A DNA stretch of 64,000 nucleotides from Nocardioides gansuensis (GCF_003076135.1 NZ_QDGZ01000004.1:423186-487185); one strand, 5' to 3'; positions 46,693-63,676 are shown, counted from the stretch's first letter. Numbers and translations are program-made. The notes: a model not told the origin generated them from the sequence alone.

Positions 46693-49304
46693 GCTCCACC
46701 GGCGTGAGCGCCCGCTTCGACGCCCTCACCAGCATCAAGACCAAGCTCGGCGTCCTCGTCGCGGCCTCCGTGGTCGTCGCCGCGCTGCTCTCGGCCCTGG
46801 GCTCGGCGGCGGGCGTGCCTGCCCTGCTGACCGTCCCCGTCGCCGTCGCGCTCGCCCTCGCGGTGACGCAGCTGCTGGCCGCGGGCATGGTCGCGCCGCT
46901 GCGCCGGATGACCGAGGTGACGCAGCAGATGGCGGCGGGCGACTACAGCGGCCGGGTGCACGCGACAGCCAGCGACGAGGTGGGCCGGCTGGCCGCGGCC
47001 TTCAACACGATGGCCGCCGACCTGGCCCGGGTGGACCACGAGCGGCGCGACCTGATCGCGACCGTCTCGCACGAGCTGCGCACGCCCCTGGCGGCGATGA
47101 CCGCGATCCTGGAGAACCTCGCCGACGGCGTCGTGCCCGCCGACCCGCCCCGCCTGGCCGAGGCGCTCACCCAGGCGGAGCGGCTGCGCGACCTGGTGAC
47201 CGCGCTCCTCGACCTCTCGCGCCTCGAGGCGGGCGCGACCCACCTCGAGCCGCAGTCGGTCGCGGTCGCGCCGCTGGTCGCCGAGTGCGTCGAGGTGGTC
47301 GTCGCGTCCGGCCGGGCAGGGGAGTACGACGTCGCCGTGCCCGCCGACCTCGAGGTCGCCGCCGATCCCGGGCGGCTCCGCCAGCTGCTGGTCAACGTGC
47401 TGGACAACGCCGCCCGCCACGGCTCGGGTGAGCAGCCGATCCGGGTGACTGCTGGCGCCCACGAGGGCGGCTGGTGGCTCGAGGTGGTCGACGACGGGCC
47501 CGGGGTTCCCGCGGCCGACCGGGAGCGCGCCTTCGAGCGGTTCGGCACCGACGCCACCGGGGGTGGGGGCACGGGGCTCGGGTTGGCGATCTCCCGCTGG
47601 GTGGCGACGCTGCACGGAGGCACGCTCCGGTTCCTCGACCCCGCCCCGGACTCCGCCGGGGCGCGCATCCGGCTCGAGCTGCCCGAGGCGCCTGCGCCTG
47701 CGCCCGAGGTCCCGTTCGCGGGTGAGCCCCAGCCGGTCGGTCGTGCAGACCCGAAGCCCTGGGTTCGGGTCGGGATGACGGATGCCCCGCCCGCCCGGGA
47801 CGTCGGTGCGCCGTCCGCGCTCGACGCCGTCTTCGGGCGGTCCTGGCCCGAGGGAGGGGATCGCTACGGGCTGCGCGTCGTGCTCACCAGCGCCGCCGTC
47901 GGCGTGCTCGGCGGGGCACTGGTGACCCACACGCTGCCGGGGCTCTCCTGGCTGCTGGTGATGCTGGCCGCCGGCGCCGCGGCCTTCGCCACCGCTCGCC
48001 GCCGTGCCGACGCCTTCACGATCTCCTGCACCGCGCTCAGCGTGCTGCTCGTCCTGCCGGTGGCGCTGCTCGACAGCTGGCCGTTCGTCGGCCTGTGCGT
48101 GTTCACCGCGGCCGGGGTCTTCCTCATCGGCGTCACCGGCGCGCGGACCCTGCCGGGCTTCCTCCTCACCGGCGTCTCGTGGCCGCTGGCCTCCCTGCGG
48201 GGCCTGCCCTGGCTGGGCCGCAGCGTCCGCCTCGTCGGCTCCGGCGGCCGTGCCCCGGCGGTCGTGCGCACTGTCGTGTGGTCGCTGCTCGGCCTGCTGG
48301 TCTTCGGTGCGCTCTTCGCGTCGGCCGACGCGCTCTTCGCGACCTGGGTCGACGCCCTGGTGCCCAACCTGACGTTCAACGACCTGGTGCTCCGGTCGTT
48401 CGTGGCGTTCCTGGTCTTCGGCCTGACGCTCGCCGCGGCGTACCTCGCCCTCAACCCTCCGCGAGTCGACCCTGACCGTGACCGGCCGGCCCCGCTGGGC
48501 AACCGCTTCGAGTGGCTGGTGCCGGTGCTGCTCGTCGACGCGGTGTTCCTGGTCTTCCTCGCAGCCCAGGCGGCTGCCGTGTTCGGCGGGCATGCCTACA
48601 TCGAGGAGACCACCGGCCTGACGTACGCCGAGCACGTGCACCAGGGCTTCGGCCAGCTGACCGTGGCCACCGCCCTCACCCTGCTGGTCGTCTGGGCGGC
48701 GGCTCGCCGGGCCGGTGACACCGCGGCCGACCGCCTGTGGCTGCGGCTGTCGATCGGCCTGCTGTGCGTGCTGACCCTGGTGGTCGTGGCGTCGGCGCTG
48801 AACCGGATGCGCCTCTACCAGGAGGCCTACGGCTTCACGACGCTGCGCGTCACGGTCGACGTCTTCGAGGCCTGGCTCGGCCTGGTCGTGCTCGCGGTGA
48901 TGGTGCTGGGCGTCCTGGGGCGCGGCGCCTGGCTGCCCCGGTTCGCGCTGCTCAGCGGCGCGCTGTCCCTGCTCGCGCTCGCGGCGGTCAACCCGGACGC
49001 CTGGGTGGCCGGCCGCAACATCGACCGCTACGAGGCGACCGGCAGGCTCGACCTGCGCTACCTCCAGTCGCTCTCGGCGGATGCCACGCCCGTGATCGTC
49101 GAGCGGCTGCCCGAGGAGGTCGCCGGGTGCGTGCTGCAGTACCTGCCGGCCGACCGGCTCGAGGAGGGCCAGAGCCCGCTCGCGTGGAACCTCGGCCGGA
49201 CACGGGCGGCCGACGCCCTGGAGGGCGTGGACCTGCCGGCTCCACCTGGGCCCGCAGACGACCCGTGCAGCGCGCTCTACACGCAGTTCGGCGAGCGCGG
49301 ATAG
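46689..49304 (+). CDS. Histidine kinase fused to a polytopic DUF4173/DUF4153-type domain
   Basis: The 871-residue protein has two N-terminal helices (about 20-68), a HAMP domain (APLRRMTEVTQQMAAGDYSGR), H128 in TVSHELRTPLAAM, and a catalytic domain with NVLDNAARHG and GGGGTGLGLAI to about residue 330. A linker leads to a C-terminal half (about 395-770) with about ten membrane helices, including ASADALFATWVDALV, NRFEWLVPVLLVDAVFLVFL and HQGFGQLTVATAL, matching DUF4153/DUF4173-type proteins. The very C-terminus is an outer domain with ARNIDRYEATGRLDLRYL-like features. The membrane part follows the kinase instead of leading it. Confidence 0.88.
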   Translation: MSSTGVSARFDALTSIKTKLGVLVAASVVVAALLSALGSAAGVPALLTVPVAVALALAVTQLLAAGMVAPLRRMTEVTQQMAAGDYSGRVHATASDEVGRLAAAFNTMAADLARVDHERRDLIATVSHELRTPLAAMTAILENLADGVVPADPPRLAEALTQAERLRDLVTALLDLSRLEAGATHLEPQSVAVAPLVAECVEVVVASGRAGEYDVAVPADLEVAADPGRLRQLLVNVLDNAARHGSGEQPIRVTAGAHEGGWWLEVVDDGPGVPAADRERAFERFGTDATGGGGTGLGLAISRWVATLHGGTLRFLDPAPDSAGARIRLELPEAPAPAPEVPFAGEPQPVGRADPKPWVRVGMTDAPPARDVGAPSALDAVFGRSWPEGGDRYGLRVVLTSAAVGVLGGALVTHTLPGLSWLLVMLAAGAAAFATARRRADAFTISCTALSVLLVLPVALLDSWPFVGLCVFTAAGVFLIGVTGARTLPGFLLTGVSWPLASLRGLPWLGRSVRLVGSGGRAPAVVRTVVWSLLGLLVFGALFASADALFATWVDALVPNLTFNDLVLRSFVAFLVFGLTLAAAYLALNPPRVDPDRDRPAPLGNRFEWLVPVLLVDAVFLVFLAAQAAAVFGGHAYIEETTGLTYAEHVHQGFGQLTVATALTLLVVWAAARRAGDTAADRLWLRLSIGLLCVLTLVVVASALNRMRLYQEAYGFTTLRVTVDVFEAWLGLVVLAVMVLGVLGRGAWLPRFALLSGALSLLALAAVNPDAWVAGRNIDRYEATGRLDLRYLQSLSADATPVIVERLPEEVAGCVLQYLPADRLEEGQSPLAWNLGRTRAADALEGVDLPAPPGPADDPCSALYTQFGERG

Positions 49305-49345
49305 CGTCGGTGGGAACCGAGGAGCGGCGGCGGGACCTCCACACC

Positions 49346-49351
49346 TAGAAT
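49346..49351 (+). promoter_or_regulatory. -10 box TAGAAT of the pheST operon
   Basis: TAGAAT would start transcription near 49358, giving a leader of about 30 nt with GGAAAGGGAG before the ATG at 49388. No clear -35. Confidence 0.5.
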
Positions 49352-49387
49352 CAGCGCGTCCATCAGAGCCGCGCTGGAAAGGGAGCC

Positions 49388-50485
49388 ATGTCCGGCCCCA
49401 ACACCGACTACGACCCCGTCGAGGTCACCCCGCTCAAGGCCGACGAGGTCGAGGCCATGCGCGACGCCGCGCTCGCGGCGATCGCGGCGGCGACCGACCT
49501 CGAGTCGCTCAAGCAGGTCCGCCTCGACCACGCGGGTGACCGCTCCCCGCTGGCCCTGGCCAACCGCGAGATCGGTGCCCTTCCCCCGCAGGCCCGCAAG
49601 GACGCCGGCCAGCGCGTCGGCCAGGCGCGTGGGGCCGTCAACAAGGCGCTGGCGGAGCGGCAGGCCGTGCTCGAGGCCGAGCACGAGGAGCGGATGCTCG
49701 TCGAGGAGGCGGTCGACGTCACCCTGCCGGCCGAGCGGCGCCGGCGCGGCAGCCGCCACCCGATCACCCTCCAGTCCGACCTGATCGCCGACCTCTTCGT
49801 CGCGATGGGCTGGGAGGTCGCCGAGGGCCCGGTCGTCGAGGCCGAGTGGCTCAACTTCGACGCGCTCAACCTCGGGCCCGACCACCCGGCGCGCACCATG
49901 CAGGACACCTTCTGGACCGAGCCGGCCGACCACCACGTCGTGCTGCGCACCCAGACGTCGCCGGTCCAGGCCCGCACGATGCTGACCCGCAAGCCGCCGA
50001 TCTACGTCGTCTGCCCCGGCCGGGTCTTCCGCACCGACGAGTACGACGCCACCCACTCGCCGATGTTCCACCAGGTCGAGGGCCTGGTCGTCGACGAGGG
50101 CATCACGATGGCCCACCTCAAGGGCACCCTCGACCACTTCGCGTCGCAGCTCTTCGGCGACGGCATCGACACCCGCTTCCGTCCCTCCTACTTCCCGTTC
50201 ACCGAGCCATCCGCCGAGGTCGACGTGCGCTGCTTCGTCTGCCGCGGGGTCGACTCCCCCGCGTGCCGCACGTGCAAGGGCGAGGGCTGGATCGAGTGGG
50301 GCGGCTGCGGCGTCGTCAACCCGCGCGTGCTGATCGCGTGCGGTGTCGACCCCGAGGTCTACACCGGCTTCGCCTTCGGGATGGGCATCGACCGGTCCTT
50401 CATGTTCCGGCACAACATGGCCGACCTGCGCGACCTTTTCGAGGGCGACGTCCGGTTCAGCGCTGCTTTCGGAACGGAGATCTGA
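49388..50485 (+). CDS. pheS: Phenylalanyl-tRNA synthetase alpha subunit
   Basis: PheS carries the class II catalytic core. The N-terminal coiled-coil is at about 20-95. Catalytic motifs are seen in HPARTMQDTFW, LLRTQTS-like VVLRTQTSPVQARTM, GRVFRTDEYDATHSPMFHQ and FGMGIDRSFMFRHNM. At 365 residues it is full length. pheT follows after 3 bases. Confidence 0.97.
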   Translation: MSGPNTDYDPVEVTPLKADEVEAMRDAALAAIAAATDLESLKQVRLDHAGDRSPLALANREIGALPPQARKDAGQRVGQARGAVNKALAERQAVLEAEHEERMLVEEAVDVTLPAERRRRGSRHPITLQSDLIADLFVAMGWEVAEGPVVEAEWLNFDALNLGPDHPARTMQDTFWTEPADHHVVLRTQTSPVQARTMLTRKPPIYVVCPGRVFRTDEYDATHSPMFHQVEGLVVDEGITMAHLKGTLDHFASQLFGDGIDTRFRPSYFPFTEPSAEVDVRCFVCRGVDSPACRTCKGEGWIEWGGCGVVNPRVLIACGVDPEVYTGFAFGMGIDRSFMFRHNMADLRDLFEGDVRFSAAFGTEI

Positions 50486-50488
50486 GCG

Positions 50489-52975
50489 ATGAAGGCGCCC
50501 CTGTCCTGGATCAAGGAGTACGTCGACGTCCCCGCTGGCGTCACGACCGAGGAGCTCACCCGGCGACTGACGCTGACCGGCCTCAAGCTCGAGGGCATCG
50601 AGTCCCCGGGCAGCCAGATCACCGGGCCGCTGGTCGTCGGCCGCGTCCTCACCAAGGACCCCGAGCCGCAGAAGAACGGCAAGACCATCAGCTGGTGCAC
50701 CGTCGACGTCGGTGACGCGAACGGCACCGGCGAGCCGCAGGGCATCGTCTGCGGCGCGCACAACTTCGAGCCCGGCGACCTGGTCGTCGTCGTCCTCCCG
50801 GGCGGCGTGCTTCCGGGTGGGTTCGAGATCAGCGCCCGCAAGACCTACGGCCACGTCTCGGCCGGCATGATCTGCTCCGCACGCGAGCTGGGCCTCGGGG
50901 ACGACCACGACGGCATCATCGTGCTGCCCGCCGACGCCGGCGAGCCGGGTGAGGACGTGCGCGGCGTGCTCGGCCTCGACGAGGAGATCGTCGAGTTCGA
51001 GGTCAACCCCGACCGGGCCTACGCCCTGTCCCTGCGCGGCATCGCCCGCGAGGTGCTGGTCTCCGTCGACGGTGCTGCCGACTTCCGCGACCCCGCGATC
51101 CGCGACACGCCCCCCGCCAACGACCAGGGCTACCCCGTCGTCGTGGAGGACCCGGCCGGCTGCCCGGTCTTCGTGGCCCGCAGGGTGACCGGCTTCGACC
51201 CCGCTGCCCCGACGCCCGACTTCATCGCGCAGAGGATCACCGCCGCCGGCATGCGCCCGATCTCGCTGGCCGTCGACGTGACCAACTACGTGATGCTCGA
51301 GACCGGCCGGCCGATCCACGGCTACGACGCCGACAAGCTGCAGGGACCGATCGTCGTACGCCGCGCGCGTGAGGGCGAGCGGCTGACCACCCTGGACGGC
51401 ACCGTCCGCGCGCTCGACACCGAGGACCTGGTGATCGCCGATGACTCGGGGCTCATCGGCCTGGGCGGCGTCATGGGCGGTGAGACCACCGAGCTCTCGA
51501 AGTCCACCAGCAACATCCTCGTGGAGTCCGCACATTGGGACGCGGTCTCCATGTTCCGCACGGGCAAGCGCCACAAGATCAGCTCGGAGGCCGGCAAGCG
51601 CAACGAGCGGGGCGTCGACCCGACGATCTGCGAGGCCGCGGCCGACCGCGTGGTCGAGCTGCTCACGACCTACGGCGGGGGAGAGGCCGACCCCGGCGTG
51701 ACCGTGGTCGGCACTCCTCCGGCGATGCCGACGGTGATGGTGCCGGGCGACCTGGCTACGCGTGTCTCGGGCATGGAGATCTCCGAGGAGACGACGGCCG
51801 AGTGCCTGCGCGCCGTCGGCTGTGAGGTCAGCGGCTCCGGCGCCCTGGAGGTCACCCCGCCGCCGTGGCGGCCGGACCTCACCGACGCCCAGGACTTCTC
51901 CGAGGAGGTCATCCGGCTGGTCGGCTACGACCGGGTGCCGTCGGTGCTGCCGACCCCGCCGTCGGGCCGCGGCCTGACGCGAGTCCAGCAGCTGCGCCGC
52001 CGGATCGGCCGCACGGTCGCGGGGGAGGGCTTCGTCGAGGTCGTCAGCTTCCCGTTCGTCAGCGAAGGAGACCTGGACGCGCTCGGGCTGCCCGCCGACG
52101 ACGCGCGCCGGACGATGCTCCGGCTGAGCAACCCGCTGAGCTCGGAGGCGCCGTCGATGACGACGACGCTGCTGCCCGGCCTGCTGCGCACGGCGGCCAA
52201 GAACGTCGGCCACGGAGCCGAGTCCTTCGGGATCTTCGAGCACGCCACGGTCACGCTGCCCCGGGCGGTCGGACCGGCCCCGATCCTGCCCGTCGACCGC
52301 CGTCCGACCGACGCTGAGCTCGACGAGCTGGTCAAGGCCCTGCCGGACCAGCCGCTCCACCTCGCGCTCGTCGGGGTGGGGGAGGCCGAGCTCTCCGGCT
52401 GGTGGGGCAAGGGTCGCCACGTCGAGTGGTCGGACGCCGTCGCCGCAGTCCTGGCCGTGGCGGACGAGCTCGGCGTCGAGCTCACCGTGCGCGCCGCGTC
52501 CGTCGCCCCGTGGCACCCCGGCCGTTGCGCCGAGCTGCTGGTGGGCGAGACCGTCGTCGGCCATGCCGGAGAGCTGCACCCCCGGGTGTGCGCCGCCTAC
52601 GGCGTGCCCGCCCGCTCGGTGGCCGCCGAGGTGGACCTCGACGTGCTCATCGAGCACGCGGTGCAGCTGCGGCAGGCGCCGCACCACTCGGCGTACCCCG
52701 TCGCGAAGGAGGACGTTGCCCTGGTCGTCGACGCCTCCGTGCCCGCGGCGGACGTCGAGGCGGCGCTGCGCGAGGGGGCCGGCGAGCTGCTCGAGTCGAT
52801 CCGGCTCTTCGACGTCTACACCGGGGACCAGATCGGCGAGGGCAAGAAGTCGCTGGCCTACGCGCTGCGGTTCCGGGCGCCCGACCGCACTCTCAAGGAG
52901 GGCGAGGCCGCCGCCGCACGTGACGCCGCCGTGGCGCTGGCCGCCGAGCGGTGCGGTGCCGTGCAGCGGAGCTAG
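50489..52975 (+). CDS. pheT: Phenylalanyl-tRNA synthetase beta subunit
   Basis: The 828-residue partner of PheS contains a tRNA-binding OB domain (about 40-150), the B3/B4 editing domain with DVTNYVMLETGRPIHGYDADKL, a B5 domain near 410-480, a catalytic-like domain with RRTMLRLSNPLSSEAPSM, and a C-terminal anticodon-binding FDX-ACB domain with VAKEDVALVVD and FRAPDRTLKEGEA. Confidence 0.97.
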   Translation: MKAPLSWIKEYVDVPAGVTTEELTRRLTLTGLKLEGIESPGSQITGPLVVGRVLTKDPEPQKNGKTISWCTVDVGDANGTGEPQGIVCGAHNFEPGDLVVVVLPGGVLPGGFEISARKTYGHVSAGMICSARELGLGDDHDGIIVLPADAGEPGEDVRGVLGLDEEIVEFEVNPDRAYALSLRGIAREVLVSVDGAADFRDPAIRDTPPANDQGYPVVVEDPAGCPVFVARRVTGFDPAAPTPDFIAQRITAAGMRPISLAVDVTNYVMLETGRPIHGYDADKLQGPIVVRRAREGERLTTLDGTVRALDTEDLVIADDSGLIGLGGVMGGETTELSKSTSNILVESAHWDAVSMFRTGKRHKISSEAGKRNERGVDPTICEAAADRVVELLTTYGGGEADPGVTVVGTPPAMPTVMVPGDLATRVSGMEISEETTAECLRAVGCEVSGSGALEVTPPPWRPDLTDAQDFSEEVIRLVGYDRVPSVLPTPPSGRGLTRVQQLRRRIGRTVAGEGFVEVVSFPFVSEGDLDALGLPADDARRTMLRLSNPLSSEAPSMTTTLLPGLLRTAAKNVGHGAESFGIFEHATVTLPRAVGPAPILPVDRRPTDAELDELVKALPDQPLHLALVGVGEAELSGWWGKGRHVEWSDAVAAVLAVADELGVELTVRAASVAPWHPGRCAELLVGETVVGHAGELHPRVCAAYGVPARSVAAEVDLDVLIEHAVQLRQAPHHSAYPVAKEDVALVVDASVPAADVEAALREGAGELLESIRLFDVYTGDQIGEGKKSLAYALRFRAPDRTLKEGEAAAARDAAVALAAERCGAVQRS

Positions 52976-53007
52976 GGGCGGCGAGCTCCATCGCGACGGC
53001 AGGCCGC

Positions 53008-53817
53008 TCAGGTGATCGGCGTGCTGACGACCTCGCGGAACCTCTCGAACACCGCCTGGTCGCCGGCGACCGTCAGCCCGGCGTCGTCGCCCCGGTGCCA
53101 CAGCCAGGCGTCGAGCGCAGCGGCTTCCCCGTCGACCACGACGTCGGGCTCCACGCCCGGGTCGTCGGCGAGGTTGACGTCCGGCTCGTCGGCGTACGTC
53201 GTGTCGGTGCGCGGGTCGGTGCCGCTGAACGTGCCGAGGGCGACCCAGACGGAGTGGCCTGTGTCGGTGCAGTCGAGCCGGACGTGCTGGCCCGACGGCG
53301 TGAACGAGCCCCAGGGCGGGCAGCCGCCGTACATCACCCCGATGGCCTCGTGGACGCCGTCGGCCGCGAGGAGCGGGTCGACCGGCGTCGAGATGCGCGC
53401 CGCGAGCTCGGCGTCGAGCCGGTGGATCAGCGCCTCGTGGGCCTGCCGGCGCTGGATGAAGCCGACCGAGTGGTCGCCCGGCTCCGCGGCCCAGGTCCAC
53501 GCCTCGACGTCGGGCGCCAGGCCCTCCAGCGCGGCCAGGAGCCCGGCCGAGGCCGCGTCGTAGGCCGCCAGCGCCGCGGCGTGGTCCGGCGCCTGCTCCA
53601 CCTCGACGTAGCCGTGAGGGCCAGCCGGGCGGTTGCGCACCATCTCGGCCCAGAAGTGCTGCACGTCCGTGAGGTGGTGGAGCAGGTCGGCGGCGGTCCA
53701 GTCGGGGCAGGAGGGGACCGGAGCGCCGGGGTCGCAGTCGGCGAGCGCGGCCCGGAAGGCGGCAGACTCCAGACGGATATGGTCGAGGTACTGCTCGGGC
53801 CTCAGGCGCGTCATCAT
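53008..53817 (-). CDS. Maleylpyruvate-isomerase/DinB-fold protein (mycothiol type)
   Basis: The 269-residue protein has the N-terminal four-helix MDMPI/DinB domain: VPSCPDWTAADLLHHLTDVQHFW and QRRQAHEALIHRLDAE supply metal-binding His. A C-terminal domain (about 190-269) follows. Such proteins often use mycothiol. Substrate is unknown. It is divergent from argC. Confidence 0.82.
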   Translation of the reverse strand: MMTRLRPEQYLDHIRLESAAFRAALADCDPGAPVPSCPDWTAADLLHHLTDVQHFWAEMVRNRPAGPHGYVEVEQAPDHAAALAAYDAASAGLLAALEGLAPDVEAWTWAAEPGDHSVGFIQRRQAHEALIHRLDAELAARISTPVDPLLAADGVHEAIGVMYGGCPPWGSFTPSGQHVRLDCTDTGHSVWVALGTFSGTDPRTDTTYADEPDVNLADDPGVEPDVVVDGEAAALDAWLWHRGDDAGLTVAGDQAVFERFREVVSTPIT

Positions 53818-53823
53818 GCAGCC

Positions 53824-53829
53824 ACGCTA
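53824..53829 (-). promoter_or_regulatory. -10 box TAGCGT for the DinB-fold gene, leaderless type
   Basis: Minus-strand TAGCGT ends 6 bases before the ATG at 53815-53817. Confidence 0.5.
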
Positions 53830-53830
53830 G

Positions 53831-55406
<1,576 letters not shown>

Positions 55407-55410
<4 letters not shown>

Positions 55411-56558
55411 CCCTGACCCACCCCGCCGGCTTCACTGCCGCCGGCGTCGCCGCCGGCCTGAAGTCCACAGGAAAGCCCGACCTGGCCCTCGTCGTGAACG
55501 AAGGCCCCACGTTCGACTCCGCCTCCGTCTTCACCTCCAACCGCTGCAAGGCCAACCCCGTGCTGTGGTCGCAGGAGGTCGTCAAGGACGGCACCGTCAA
55601 GGCGGTCGTCCTCAACTCCGGCGGCGCCAACTGCTACACCGGCCCCGAGGGCTTCCAGACCACGCACGCCGTCGCTGAAAGGGTTGCCGAGCGGCTCGGC
55701 ATCGGCGCGATCGACGTCGTCGTCTGCTCGACCGGCCTGATCGGGCTGGCCAACCCGCGCGAGCAGCTGCTCGCCGGGGTCGACGCCGCCCACGCCGCGC
55801 TCTCCCCGGACGGCGGGGCCGCCGCGGCCGAGGCGATCATGACCACCGACTCGGTGCCGAAGAACGTCGTCGTCGAAGGCCCGGGCTGGTCGATCGGCGG
55901 CATGGCCAAGGGCGCCGGCATGCTCGCGCCCCAGCTGGCCACGATGCTGGTGGTCCTCACCACCGACGCCGTCGTCCCCGCTGCCGACCTCGACACCGCC
56001 CTGCGGGCCGCGACCCGGGTCAGCTTCGACCGGCTCGACTCCGACGGCTGCATGTCGACCAACGACACGGTCACCGTGATGGCGAGCGGCGCCAGCGGCG
56101 TCACCCCGCCGCTGGCCGACTTCACCGCCGCCCTCACGCAGGCCTGCACCGACCTCGCCATGCAGCTGCTCAAGGACGCCGAGGGCGCCGACCACGAGAT
56201 CGCGATCACCGTGCTCAACGCGGCGAGTGAGGACGACGCGCTCGACGTCGGCCGCAGCGTCGCGCGGTCCAACCTGTTCAAGGCCGCCGTCTTCGGCAAC
56301 GACCCCAACTGGGGTCGGGTGCTCGCCTCCATCGGCACCACCCAGGCGGCGTTCGACCCCGCCGACCTCGACGTCGCGATGAACGGGGTGTGGGTGTGCA
56401 AGCACTCCACGCCACACGCCGACCCGGCCGAGGTCGACCTCACGCCGCGCGAGGTCACGGTCACCATCGACCTCAAGGCCGGCACCGAGCGGGCCACGAT
56501 CTGGACCAACGACCTCACCCACGCCTACGTCCACGAGAACAGCGCCTACAGCTCATGA
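55407..56558 (+). CDS. argJ: Glutamate N-acetyltransferase / ornithine acetyltransferase
   Basis: ArgJ recycles the acetyl group between acetylornithine and glutamate. The 383-residue precursor cuts itself at LATM (in [14 protein letters not shown]), where Thr becomes the nucleophile. [10 protein letters not shown] and [13 protein letters not shown] are also family motifs. It overlaps both neighbours by four bases. Confidence 0.96.
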
Positions 56559-57460
56559 CCACCACCAAGGCTCCCAACACCAAGACCGCGGTCCTCGCCG
56601 GCGCCCTGCCCTGGCTGAAGGCCTACCACGGCAAGATCGTGGTGGTGAAGTACGGCGGCAACGCGATGACCGACGACACGCTCAAGCGGGCCTTCGCCGA
56701 GGACATCGCGTTCCTGCGCTTCGCCGGCTTCAAGCCCGTGGTGGTCCACGGCGGCGGCCCGCAGATCTCGCGCATGCTCGACCGCCTCGGCATCGAGTCG
56801 GAGTTCCGCGGCGGCCTGCGCGTCACCACGCCGGAGGCCATGGACGTGGTCCGGATGGTGCTCGTCGGCCAGGTGCAGCGCGAGCTGGTCGGCCTGATCA
56901 ACCAGCACGGCCCGCTGGCCGTCGGGCTGTCCGGCGAGGACGCCGGCCTCTTCACCGCCATGCCCACCAACACGGTCGTCGACGGCGAGGAGGTCGACCT
57001 CGGCCTCGTCGGCGAGGTCCGCGACGTGCGGCCCGAGGCGGTGCAGGACCTGATCGAGGCCGGCCGGATCCCGGTCGTCTCCAGCGTCGCGCCCGACGAC
57101 CTCGGCCAGGTGCACAACGTCAACGCAGACACCGCCGCCGCGGCCCTCGCGGTCGCGCTGGGCGCGGAGAAGCTGCTCGTGCTCACCGACGTCGAGGGCC
57201 TCTACGGCAACTGGCCGGACAAGGGCAGCCTGATCAAGGAGATCTCGCCCGAGGCACTGGCGGAGCTGATGCCGACGCTGGAGTCGGGCATGGTCCCCAA
57301 GATGCAGGCCTGCCACCAGGCGGTGACCCAGGGCGTCGCCCGCGCCACCGTGGTCGACGGCCGCGAGCCCCACGCCGTACTCCTCGAGCTGTTCACCGAC
57401 GAGGGCGTCGGCACCCAGGTGCTGCCCGGGGTCGAGACCAAGGTGAGGAGCGCATCATGA
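56555..57460 (+). CDS. argB: Acetylglutamate kinase
   Basis: The enzyme phosphorylates N-acetylglutamate and is the usual feedback target of arginine. [22 protein letters not shown] and [10 protein letters not shown] are typical; the N-terminal helix before the kinase core ([10 protein letters not shown]) fits the arginine-sensitive form. Length is 301 residues. The ATG overlaps argJ. Confidence 0.96.
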   Translation: MTTTKAPNTKTAVLAGALPWLKAYHGKIVVVKYGGNAMTDDTLKRAFAEDIAFLRFAGFKPVVVHGGGPQISRMLDRLGIESEFRGGLRVTTPEAMDVVRMVLVGQVQRELVGLINQHGPLAVGLSGEDAGLFTAMPTNTVVDGEEVDLGLVGEVRDVRPEAVQDLIEAGRIPVVSSVAPDDLGQVHNVNADTAAAALAVALGAEKLLVLTDVEGLYGNWPDKGSLIKEISPEALAELMPTLESGMVPKMQACHQAVTQGVARATVVDGREPHAVLLELFTDEGVGTQVLPGVETKVRSAS

Positions 57461-58706
57461 GCTGGCAGGAGCGCTACCAGGGCGCACTGATGAACACCTT
57501 CGGCTTGCCGAAGCTCGACCTCGTCCGCGGCGAGGGCGCGCGGGTGTGGGACGTCGACGGCAAGGAGTACGTCGACCTGCTGGGCGGGATCGCCGTGAAC
57601 GCCCTGGGCCACGCCCACCCGGCGATCGTCGAGGCCGTCACGACCCAGCTGCAGACCCTGGGCCACGTCTCCAACTTCTTCACATCCGAGCCGCAGCTCG
57701 AGCTGGCCGAGCGTCTGGTCTCCCTCCTGACGGGGCGGTCGAGCGGATCCGGGCGGTCGAGCGGATCCGGGCGGTCGAGCGGATCCGGGCGGTCGAGCGA
57801 AGTCGAGACCCCCGGCAAGGTCTTCCTCTCCAACTCCGGCGCCGAGGCCAACGAGGCTGCGTTCAAGCTGACCCGGCTCACCGGCCGCACCCACGTCGTC
57901 GCGGCCGAGGGCGCCTTCCACGGCCGCACGATGGGCGCCCTCGCGCTCACCTCCAAGGCGGCCTACCGCGAGCCGTTCCTGCCGCTGCCCGGCGACGTGA
58001 CCTTCGTGCCGTACGGCGACGAGGCCGCGCTCGCCGAGGCCGTCACCGACGAGACGGCTGCCGTGGTGCTGGAGCCGATCCAGGGCGAAGCGGGCGTCGT
58101 CGTGCCGCCGGACGGCTACCTTGCCGCCGCGCGCGAGCTCACCCATCGGCACGGTGCGCTGCTGTGGCTCGACGAGGTGCAGACCGGCATCGGCCGGTGC
58201 GGCGCCTGGTTCGCCCACCAGCTGCCGTTCGGCGGGGGAGTGACCCCCGACGTCGTCACCCTCGCCAAGGGCCTCGGCGGCGGCATCCCGATCGGCGCGA
58301 CGATCGCGCTCGGAGCGGCTGCCGACCTCTTCCAGCCCGGCAACCACGGCACGACGTTCGGCGGCAACCCGGTCGCCTGCGCGGCCGCGCTCGCCGTGCT
58401 CGACACCATCGAGTCGACGCACCTGCTCGACCACGTCGCCGGGCTCGGCAAGGCCCTGCGCGACGGGCTGGCCGAGGACCCGCGAGTGGTCGACGTCAGG
58501 GGAGAGGGGCTGCTCATCGGCCTCGACCTGACCGGCCCGTCGGCCGACGTCGCCGCGGCGGCGCTCGAGGCCGGCTGGATCATCAACAACCCCACCCCGC
58601 AGGGCATCCGGCTCGCGCCGCCCCTGGTCCTGAGCGAGGAGCAGGCGCACGCCTTCGTCGAGGCGTGGCCGGCCATCCTCGCCTCAGCCGGTCTCGAGGA
58701 GGCACG

Positions 58707-58710
<4 letters not shown>
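57457..58710 (+). CDS. argD: Acetylornithine aminotransferase with a repeat-derived insert
   Basis: This PLP enzyme makes acetylornithine. [47 protein letters not shown] and the PLP Lys in [16 protein letters not shown] are intact. Between [10 protein letters not shown] and KVFLSNSG there is an extra stretch of about 28 residues made of RSSGSG units and RSSEVETPG, coded by a REP-type repeat. The site is a loop in relatives, so activity is probably kept. Length is 417 residues. Confidence 0.95.
57733..57810. repeat. Tandem 18-bp repeat ending in a REP core, inside argD
   Basis: GGGCGGTCGAGCGGATCC occurs three times (57733-57750, 57751-57768, 57769-57786), then GGGC and the core GGTCGAGCGAAGTCGAGACC (57791-57810), identical to the element at 41488-41507. 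The 18-base period keeps the frame. Confidence 0.95.
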
Positions 58711-63645
<4,935 letters not shown>

Positions 63646-63676
63646 CCTGCGCAAACGCGTGGAGGCCGACCCGGAT

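Noticed and set aside
49277..53500. Minus-strand open frame of about 1400 codons across pheS and pheT
   Set aside because: Low-complexity translation with no domain; the plus-strand synthetase genes are complete and conserved.
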